The notes under the pieces were generated by a model. It did no database searches, had not been told where the DNA came from, and saw only the letters and a program-made list of their open reading frames with translations. The position numbers and the translations under genes were made by a program. Below are positions 58,019 through 64,000 of a stretch of 64,000 nucleotides of DNA, one piece after another. The DNA is from DASRDZ01 sp035569495 (GTDB taxonomy: Bacteria > Chloroflexota > Dormibacteria > Aeolococcales > Aeolococcaceae): NCBI GenBank assembly GCA_035569495.1, contig DATMMX010000051.1:62001-126000 (forward strand). Direction: 5' to 3'. Positions within the stretch are counted from its first letter, which is position 1. Every line of letters begins with the position of its first letter.

Positions 58019-59410
58019 TCAGGCGATCGCGACGCTGAGGCGGATCTGCGCCGGTGCGGCGCCGCTGTTCGGGTGCAGTGCGTGGCGGGTGCGCAGGCGG
58101 TGCAGGCGGCGCGTCCAGTCGGCGTGCCAGCCACCGCTCGGCGCACCGCGGATGGCGGCGTGGCGCCAGGCGGGCATCGCCGCGCAGACGCGCAGGGTGC
58201 GCTCGCAGACGGCGATCGCCTCGTCCAGTCTTCGGCGCCGCTCCAGGGCGATGGCCAGGGCGCGGGCGGCGCGCAGGTCGGCGGGGTCGGAGTGCCAGAG
58301 TGAGCGCCAGAGCTGCAGCGCCTCCTCCTCCCCCGCTCCACCGGCGCGGCGCAGGCGGTGGGCGAGGCGGTGGGCGGCGCGCCGGTCCCAGGGGTCGCCG
58401 CGCGCGGCCATGGTGTCGCGCAGCAGCCGCTCGCTGCGGCCCACCTCGCCCCCGCGCTCCAGGTGGAGGGCGAGGCGGTAGCGGTCGGCGGCGTGGACCG
58501 GGCCGACCATCTCCCCGCCGACGTGGGCGAGCAGCCGGGCGCCGAGGACGGCGGTGGCGCAGAGGTCGAGCTCGTTGTGGCGGACCACGCCGTCGAGCAC
58601 GTCGGGCGGCCCGGCCCCGCGCAGCCAGGCCCGGTAGCGGGCCGGCGCCTCGAAGCCGGGCACGTCGTCGACGCGCTCCATGCCGAGCAGATCGATCTCC
58701 GCCTGGCGCAGCGTGCAGGCACCGAGACGGTCTCGAAACAGGCGGCGCACCGGCCCGAGCAGGTCGCAGTGCGGCCGCCCTTCGAGACCGCGGTCCCCCA
58801 GGCGGTTGACGATGCAGCGTGAGCGCAGGGTGGGCACGTCGAAGCTGCGCCCGTTGTAGGTGACCAGCAGGGCGGCGCCGTCGAGCCGGTCGAGGACGGC
58901 GCAGAGCAGCGCGGACTCGGCGCCGGGGTCGGCGAGCAGCACCTGGTGCACCTCCAGCGTGGTGCCGCGCTGCAGGCCGACGCCGACCAGGAAGGCGACC
59001 ACCCCGCTGCCGCGCAGGCCCAGGCTCTCGATGTCGAGCACGGCGACGGCGCCGCCGGGCATGCCGGTGACGTGCCCGGCCGCCGGCGGGTGGGCCAGGC
59101 CGAGCAGGCCGTCCGCGGAGCCGAGTGTCGCAGCACCCGCGTTGTCGAGCAGCGGGCTCAGGTCGACGTCGGCGCGGCGGACCCATGCAGTGCCCGCCGC
59201 CGTCTGGTGGGCGTCGAATCCGTGCTGCTGCGGGAAGGCCGGGGCGGCGTAGGCGCGCGCCACGGCGTCCCGAGCGCGCTGCGCCGCCTCGGGCGACGCC
59301 GCGCCGCCGAGGACGCCGAGTCGGGCCAGCTTCTCGCGCAGGCCGGCGACGGTCGCGCGCCGCGCCGCGGCTGCCGCGTTGTCGTCAAGGTTGGCCGCAA
59401 CCATCGCCAT
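58019..59410 (-). CDS. mrfB: MrfB/YprB-like DEDD exonuclease with C-terminal helical repeats
   Basis: 463 residues. The RNase H-like exonuclease domain (about 105-300) shows the acidic motif I AVLDIES, motif II VTYNGRSFDVPTL and a final RHNELDLCATA, matching the YprB family. The remaining C-terminus is helical and TPR-like (AADRYRLALHLERGG, ADLRAARALAIALERR). In Bacillus subtilis MrfB works with MrfA in repairing mitomycin-C lesions. ATG at 59410 with GAGGGG upstream, 11 nt after the mrfA stop, hence one operon under the SOS promoter. Confidence 0.85.
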   Translation of the reverse strand: MAMVAANLDDNAAAAARRATVAGLREKLARLGVLGGAASPEAAQRARDAVARAYAAPAFPQQHGFDAHQTAAGTAWVRRADVDLSPLLDNAGAATLGSADGLLGLAHPPAAGHVTGMPGGAVAVLDIESLGLRGSGVVAFLVGVGLQRGTTLEVHQVLLADPGAESALLCAVLDRLDGAALLVTYNGRSFDVPTLRSRCIVNRLGDRGLEGRPHCDLLGPVRRLFRDRLGACTLRQAEIDLLGMERVDDVPGFEAPARYRAWLRGAGPPDVLDGVVRHNELDLCATAVLGARLLAHVGGEMVGPVHAADRYRLALHLERGGEVGRSERLLRDTMAARGDPWDRRAAHRLAHRLRRAGGAGEEEALQLWRSLWHSDPADLRAARALAIALERRRRLDEAIAVCERTLRVCAAMPAWRHAAIRGAPSGGWHADWTRRLHRLRTRHALHPNSGAAPAQIRLSVAIA

Positions 59411-59421
59411 CGCGGTCCCCT

Positions 59422-61914
59422 CTACGCCTCCGCGGCCAGGGCGATGTCGAGCAGCCTGCGCGTCACCACCCGGCCGTGCACGCCCTCCGGCGCGGGACCG
59501 GTGCACGAGGGGCAGCCCGCCGCGCATTCGCAGCCGTCGACGATGCCGATCGCGGCGCTGAGCAGCTCGACGTGGCGTTCGTGGCAGCGCTCCGCGAAGC
59601 CCACGCCACCGGGCACCGCGTCGTAGACGTACACCGTGGGATGGCCGGATGGCGGCCCCGACTCGTCAAGGCGTTCTCGCGGCCGGAACCCGGCGACATA
59701 CTCGTCGGGCTCGCGCGGTGGCGCGCTGTCGAGCGGCGAGGCGACCGGGCCGCGACTGGCCGGTCCCGCCGCGCCGCGCACCTCCGCATGTGTGCCGAGG
59801 TCGCGCGGGTCGCACATGCAGAGCAGGCAGGCGGCCTGGTGCAGCGCGGTGGTGGTGCCGAGCAGCGCCGTCTCCAGCTGCGCGCGGGACATGCCGGCGA
59901 TCGCCGAAGACTCGTAGGTGAGCCAGAACGCGGTGGTGTGCAGGTCCTGCTCGGGCAGGGTGATCGGCCCGTAGCCGACGTTCTCGTGGGTGAGGAAGCG
60001 GACCTTTTTGTAAATCGTCGCCAGCCGCGACACGCGCACCTCGCCGAGGCTGCGCTTGCAACGGTCACCGGTGGGTCCGTCGTAGCGCTCCAGCACGGTG
60101 ACGCTGTGCCGCGTCTCCGCCACCGTGTAGTGGTCGACCTCGATGGGGTGGACGTAGGCGCGCTTCTCCTCCCAGTCGAGCCGCTCGACGTGGAACTGCC
60201 GTCCCTCGTGCAGGTAGATGGCGTCGTCGTGGACCAGCACGGGAGCGGCGAACTGGTCGACCTCGCCGATGACCCGGCCGTGGCTGCCGGGCCGTCCGCC
60301 CGCCGAGCCCGCCCACGGGCCCTGGGGTCCCTGCCCCGGGCCGTCGGGAGACGACGACGTGTCGATGATCACCACGTTGGTGGCGGCGGCGCTGCGCAGC
60401 GAGATCGCCTCGGCGGGAAAGGCGTCGGCGGCCCAGTGGTAGCGCTCGCCGGAGCGGTGCACCAGGCCGTCCTCGACGAAGCAGTCGAGCAGGCCGCCGA
60501 CCTCGGCGGTGCCGAAGCGCTCGCCCTGCTCGAAGGCGAGCTCGAAGGCCGCGGCCTGGAGGTGGCCGCCGAGGACGAGCAGGTTGTCGGGGTCGATCAG
60601 GCCCTGCTCGGCGGGCTGGTCGAGCAGGTAGGACGGGTTGCGGACGAGGAACTGGTCGAGCGGTGAGTCGGTGGCGATGAACACGCCCAGCGACGTGGTG
60701 TCGCGGCGCCCGGCGCGGCCGAGCTGCTGCCACGTCGACGCCACCGTGCCCGGATAGCCGACCAGCACCGCGGCGTCGAGGTTGCCGATGTCGATACCCA
60801 GCTCCAGGGCGTTTGTGCTGACCACGGCACGAACCGAGCCGTCCCGCAGACCCGACTCGATTGCGCGGCGCTGCAATGGCAGGTAGCCGCTGCGATAGCC
60901 GCGAACCGGGCCCGGCACGCCCGGTGACGGCGGCGGGTGCAGGCGCTGCAGGTAGGTGAGCAGCACCTCGACACTGCTTCGACTGCGCGCGAACGCAATC
61001 GTCTGGAGGTCGCGGCGGACCAGCTCGGCGACCAGGCGACGGGCTTCGAGGGTGGCGCTGCGGCGCACGCCGAGCGCGCGGTCGACCAGTGGCGGGTTCC
61101 AGAACCACAGCCGCCGCGGCGCGCGCGGGGCGCCGTTGCCGTCGATGCAGCGCACCGGCCGTTCCAGCAGGCGGGTGGCCAGCTCGGCGGGGTTGCCGAT
61201 GGTCGCCGAGCAGGCGATGACCACCGGGTTGCTGCCGTAGAAGCGGCAGAGGCGGAGCAGGCGGCGCAGCACGTTGGCCAGGTGCGAGCCGAAGACACCG
61301 CGATAGGCGTGCAGCTCGTCGACCACGATGTAGCGCAGGTGCTGGAAGAGTCGCACCCAGCCGGTGTGGTTGGGCAGCACGCCGCTGTGCAGCATGTCGG
61401 GGTTGGTGACCACGATGCTGCCCGCCTGGCGCACGGCCTGACGCACCCCGGGCGGCGTGTCGCCGTCGAAGGTGGCGGCGCGCAGGGTGCCGGGGAGGTG
61501 GCGGGCGATGTCCTGCAGGCCGGCCAGCTGGTCCTGGGCGAGCGCCTTGGTGGGGAACAGCCAGAGCGCGCGCGCTTCGGGGTCGCGCAGCCAGGCGTCG
61601 AGCACGGGCAGCGTGTAGCAGAGCGACTTGCCCGACGCGGTGGGCGTGACCACCACCACGTCCTGCCCGTCGAGCGCGGCGGTGACCGCCTCGGCCTGGT
61701 GGGTGTAGAGCCGGTCGACGCCGCGCTGGTGGAGGGCGTCGCGCAGCGCGGGATGGAGACGGTCGGGCCACGGACCGTGCCGTGCGGGCTCGGCGGGCAG
61801 GATGGCCTCGTGGGCGATGCGGCCGGCGCAGAGCGGGGAGCGCCGGATCTCGTCGAGGGCGGCGGCGACGGGGTCCGCGGGCGGGGCGCTGGGGAGGGGT
61901 TGCAGGACGGCCAT
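59422..61914 (-). CDS. mrfA: MrfA-like DEAD/DEAH-box helicase with zinc-binding C-terminus
   Basis: 830-residue superfamily 2 helicase. Walker A TPTASGKS (about 90-97), the DELH box (VVDELHAYRG), motif III CSATIGNPAEL and the motif VI region QQLGRAGRR are intact. The C-terminal DUF1998/MZB domain has cysteines CMCD and CECAAGCPSC, the four-Cys metal site of MrfA/YprA. It would unwind damaged DNA for MrfB in strand-crosslink or adduct repair. The ATG at 61914 follows a -10 by 10 nt; the open frame upstream to 62070 runs through the promoter and is rejected. Confidence 0.92.
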   Translation of the reverse strand: MAVLQPLPSAPPADPVAAALDEIRRSPLCAGRIAHEAILPAEPARHGPWPDRLHPALRDALHQRGVDRLYTHQAEAVTAALDGQDVVVVTPTASGKSLCYTLPVLDAWLRDPEARALWLFPTKALAQDQLAGLQDIARHLPGTLRAATFDGDTPPGVRQAVRQAGSIVVTNPDMLHSGVLPNHTGWVRLFQHLRYIVVDELHAYRGVFGSHLANVLRRLLRLCRFYGSNPVVIACSATIGNPAELATRLLERPVRCIDGNGAPRAPRRLWFWNPPLVDRALGVRRSATLEARRLVAELVRRDLQTIAFARSRSSVEVLLTYLQRLHPPPSPGVPGPVRGYRSGYLPLQRRAIESGLRDGSVRAVVSTNALELGIDIGNLDAAVLVGYPGTVASTWQQLGRAGRRDTTSLGVFIATDSPLDQFLVRNPSYLLDQPAEQGLIDPDNLLVLGGHLQAAAFELAFEQGERFGTAEVGGLLDCFVEDGLVHRSGERYHWAADAFPAEAISLRSAAATNVVIIDTSSSPDGPGQGPQGPWAGSAGGRPGSHGRVIGEVDQFAAPVLVHDDAIYLHEGRQFHVERLDWEEKRAYVHPIEVDHYTVAETRHSVTVLERYDGPTGDRCKRSLGEVRVSRLATIYKKVRFLTHENVGYGPITLPEQDLHTTAFWLTYESSAIAGMSRAQLETALLGTTTALHQAACLLCMCDPRDLGTHAEVRGAAGPASRGPVASPLDSAPPREPDEYVAGFRPRERLDESGPPSGHPTVYVYDAVPGGVGFAERCHERHVELLSAAIGIVDGCECAAGCPSCTGPAPEGVHGRVVTRRLLDIALAAEA

Positions 61915-61924
61915 GGCGGCTGGT

Positions 61925-61953
61925 AGCGTAGCGAACGTACGTTCGACTTGCAA
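61925..61953 (-). promoter_or_regulatory. LexA-controlled promoter of mrfAB with perfect SOS box
   Basis: On the minus strand TTGCAA (61953-61948), a 17-bp spacer and TACGCT (61930-61925), with the mrfA ATG 10 nt later. The spacer contains CGAACGTACGTTCG (61932-61945), an exact fit to the Gram-positive SOS box CGAACRNRYGTTCG and a perfect 14-bp palindrome. LexA binding there would block RNA polymerase. Confidence 0.88.
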
Positions 61954-62036
61954 CACCCAACTCGCCACGGAGGACCCGCCAGGGATCACGGAATCGACGG
62001 GGCCCGCCGAGGCGGCCGAACCGGCAAACTGTCGGA

Positions 62037-63335
62037 ATGACCTCCTCCCCCACGACCGGGACAGTTCCACGCGTCTCCACGCTCAGCAACGGCGTGACTC
62101 TGCTCAACGCGCCGATGCCCAGCCGCAACGTCGGCGTGATGCTCATCGTTCGCGCAGGTTCGCGCGACGAGACGCCCCAGACCGCGGGGCTGGCGCACTT
62201 CCTGGAGCACCTCTTCTTCAAGGGGACCGCGCGGCGTCCGACGGCGATGGAGATCTCGCGCGAGGTCGACCGGCTCGGCGCCGTGACCAACGCCTACACC
62301 GACACCGAGGAGGTCGCCTACTACGCCGAGGGTCAGGCGGCGTCGCTCGACCAGCTCGCCGACATCGTCACCGACATGCTCAGCCATCCCCTCTTCGAGG
62401 CCGAGGAGGTGGAGCGCGAGCGCAACGTGGTGCTGCAGGAGCTGGCGGCGCGCCTGCTCCGCCCCCAGGGCTGGATCGGCGACCGCATCCTCAGCGTGGC
62501 CTTCGGCGGCGATCAGCCGATGTCGTGGTCGGCCGCCGGCTACCCGTCGGTCGTCGCCCACGTCCAGCGCGACGCCATCGTCGACTACCACCGCTCCTTC
62601 TACGCCCCGTCCGCGATGGCGCTGGTGATCGCCGGCGGCGCCGAGATCAGCGACGACCGCGCCCTCGAGCTGCTCCGCGACGTCCCCAACGCGACGCCCA
62701 AGCCGCGCATCCCCGCGGTTTGGGGACAGGGCGAGCGCTACGTCGCCAACGTCCGCCCGATCAGCGCCGACGAGGAGCAGCAGGTCGACCTCCTGCTCGC
62801 CTTCCCTGGCCTGGCCGCGAGCGACGAGGACCGCACCTGCCTGTCGGTGATGACCCACATCCTCGGCGTGGGCATGTCCTCACGCCTCTTCCACACCGTG
62901 CGCGAGCGCGAGGGTCTCTGCTACCGCATCGGCGCCGGGCACGAGCCGTTCGACGACACCGGCCTGTTCAGCATCTCCACCGCCACCCGCCCCGACGACG
63001 CGCCGCGCGCCGTGCAGCTCTCCGTCCGCGAGCTGCGCCGCATGGCCGAGGAGCGCGTGCCCGAGGACGAGCTGGAGGCGGCCAAGGCGTCGATGATCGG
63101 CCGGCTGCTGCGCGGCACCGAGACCGCGGGGGCCAGCTCGCACTGGTACGCGTCGCGCTGGCGCGCGGGGCTGTCGATGGAGACGCCCGACGCGCGCTCG
63201 TCGGCGATCGCCGCGGTCACCGCAGAGCAGGTGCAGCGCGTCGCCTCACGCGTCGTGGACCGCATCGGGGATGTGCGCCTCGCGCTGGTCGGCCCACGCG
63301 ACCAAGGCAACGACCTGCTCGAAGCCGCGGCCTAG
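62037..63335 (+). CDS. M16-family zinc metallopeptidase
   Basis: 432 residues. The inverted zinc motif HxxEH is H54-F-L-E57-H58 (AHFLEHLFFKGT), with the third ligand E135 in RNVVLQELAAR, 77 residues on. The C-terminal half carries the R/Y-type SSRLFHTVREREGLCYRIGA motif (read as MSSRLFHTVREREGLCY). The family processes peptides; bacterial members are often near the cell envelope. ATG with the divergent mrfA SOS promoter 84 nt away. Confidence 0.93.
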   Translation: MTSSPTTGTVPRVSTLSNGVTLLNAPMPSRNVGVMLIVRAGSRDETPQTAGLAHFLEHLFFKGTARRPTAMEISREVDRLGAVTNAYTDTEEVAYYAEGQAASLDQLADIVTDMLSHPLFEAEEVERERNVVLQELAARLLRPQGWIGDRILSVAFGGDQPMSWSAAGYPSVVAHVQRDAIVDYHRSFYAPSAMALVIAGGAEISDDRALELLRDVPNATPKPRIPAVWGQGERYVANVRPISADEEQQVDLLLAFPGLAASDEDRTCLSVMTHILGVGMSSRLFHTVREREGLCYRIGAGHEPFDDTGLFSISTATRPDDAPRAVQLSVRELRRMAEERVPEDELEAAKASMIGRLLRGTETAGASSHWYASRWRAGLSMETPDARSSAIAAVTAEQVQRVASRVVDRIGDVRLALVGPRDQGNDLLEAAA

Positions 63336-63354
63336 CCCGGCTCAGCCGGGCAAA

Positions 63355-64000
63355 CTATCCATCCAGCCTGCCGGTGGTCTTGGCCAGGCGGATGACGTCG
63401 CGGACGTCCTGCCGCTCGGGCGCGATCATCGCAATCTTGCGATAGACGCCGATCGCGCCCTCGTCGTCGGACCGCGAGCGCATCAGCTCGGCGATCCGCT
63501 CCAGGTAGCCGACGGCCAGCTCGATCTCCTGGTCGTTGAGGCAGATGTCGGAGAGGCGCCACAGCGGGGTCTCGTAGAGCGGGTCGGCGCGCCAGGCGGC
63601 GAGGTAGCAGTTGGTCGCCGAACGGCTCTGGCCGAGGGCGCGGCAGCGGTCGCCGGAGTCGAGGGCGAGGTCGGCGATCTCGCGTCCGCCGAGCTGCTGG
63701 GCGAGGCGCTGGAGCAGCGCGCCCGCCTCGGCGCCCCGCTTCTTGCGCAGGTGCTCGTCGAGCTGGCGGCGGGCGGTGGGCAGGTCGGGGACGCTGTCGT
63801 CCACACCGCGACGCTTCTTGCGGCCGCGGTCGTGGTCGTCGTCGACCACGGAGGCTGCCTGGAAGGCGGCGCGGGCGGCCTCCTCGCGGCGCTTCTGGGC
63901 CATGCGCTCGGCGAGGAGCTGGGCGCGGGGCGACTGGCGGACGCCCCAGTGGCCGTCGTCGTGGGGATCAGCGGGGTGGTCGGTGCTCGCCGGCTGTGGC
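63355..64000 (-). CDS. Partial helical-repeat protein (runs off right edge)
   Basis: The C-terminal part of a protein whose frame stays open to the window edge (about 214 residues visible). A charged region (QKRREEAARAAFQAASVV, GRKKRRG) is followed by helices resembling TPR-like repeats: AEAGALLQRLAQQLGG, SATNCYLAAWRADPLYETPLW and YLERIAELMRSRSDDEGAIGVYRKI. An ATG at 63903 exists, but codons upstream also look coding (PRAQLLAERMAQKRREE), so it is probably internal. Function unknown. It converges with the M16 gene. Confidence 0.6.
   Translation of the reverse strand, partial: PQPASTDHPADPHDDGHWGVRQSPRAQLLAERMAQKRREEAARAAFQAASVVDDDHDRGRKKRRGVDDSVPDLPTARRQLDEHLRKKRGAEAGALLQRLAQQLGGREIADLALDSGDRCRALGQSRSATNCYLAAWRADPLYETPLWRLSDICLNDQEIELAVGYLERIAELMRSRSDDEGAIGVYRKIAMIAPERQDVRDVIRLAKTTGRLDG

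Noticed and set aside
60003..60013. TTTTTG-type T-run as terminator inside mrfA
   Set aside because: No GC stem precedes it and it encodes the IYKKVRFL segment of MrfA.

Overview
The window is GC-rich (about 70% or more) with almost continuous coding on both strands. Many genes overlap as ATGA, GTGA or TGATG, and GTG and TTG starts are common. Lipoprotein signals with a lipobox, LPxT-like C-termini, a Gram-positive-type SOS box, a four-cysteine APS-type reductase and -10 elements lying 6-12 nt before start codons suggest a high-GC monoderm-like bacterium. Actinomycetota or a high-GC Chloroflexota/Dormibacterota-type lineage would fit. No rRNA or marker gene allows a firmer call. No prophage, transposase, integrase or CRISPR array was seen.

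Layout. 1-2.8 kb: a minus-strand sugar operon (2-hydroxyacid dehydrogenase, FGGY kinase, class II aldolase cut by the left edge). 3-10.5 kb: an SDR, an M23 endopeptidase, a lipoprotein HtrA, a DUF971 protein, an ECF sigma factor fused to a membrane segment, a MATE transporter, a TetR/enoyl-CoA hydratase pair and tRNA-Gly(GCC). 10.6-13.6 kb: two proteases, one a subtilase ending in WSGQS repeats. 13.7-20.9 kb: a TetR-centred divergent locus. Its left arm encodes a beta-propeller, a class II aldolase and a PfkB kinase; its right arm encodes a Tat-type flavin amine oxidase, an aldo/keto reductase and a DUF1275 protein. Both surface proteins end in an LPxT-like tail, and related palindromes lie before both arms. 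20.9-23.9 kb: DUF899/DUF2182/methyltransferase opposite ArsR/AHSA1. 23.9-30.7 kb: a seven-gene, almost gapless operon holding livKHMGF, a signal-anchored surface protein and a zinc-ribbon membrane protein.

30.8-39.1 kb holds large secreted proteins: a BNR/sialidase-like propeller and two homologous alpha/beta-hydrolase-type proteins. 39-43 kb holds an MFS exporter, a hydrolase, a pirin and a Cys-rich miniprotein. 43.4-48.2 kb is a sulfate assimilation operon (sat-cysH-cysC) extended by a molybdopterin oxidoreductase and preceded by a coupled 23-codon leader ORF. 48.7-55.7 kb holds an IclR regulator, a 2OG-oxygenase-like protein, a two-domain alcohol-forming fatty acyl-CoA reductase, a thiolase, a rhodanese and an L,D-transpeptidase lipoprotein. 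55.7-61.9 kb holds a polytopic serine-hydrolase-like protein and mrfB-mrfA, whose promoter carries a perfect SOS box between -35 and -10. An M16 peptidase and a cut-off repeat protein close the window.

The signals most worth following are a dispersed three-hairpin repeat found twice with compensatory stem changes (4611-4690 and 53377-53463), the SOS-controlled mrfAB pair, the two-operator TetR locus with sortase-like surface enzymes, and the sulfur operon with its leader peptide and molybdoenzyme.
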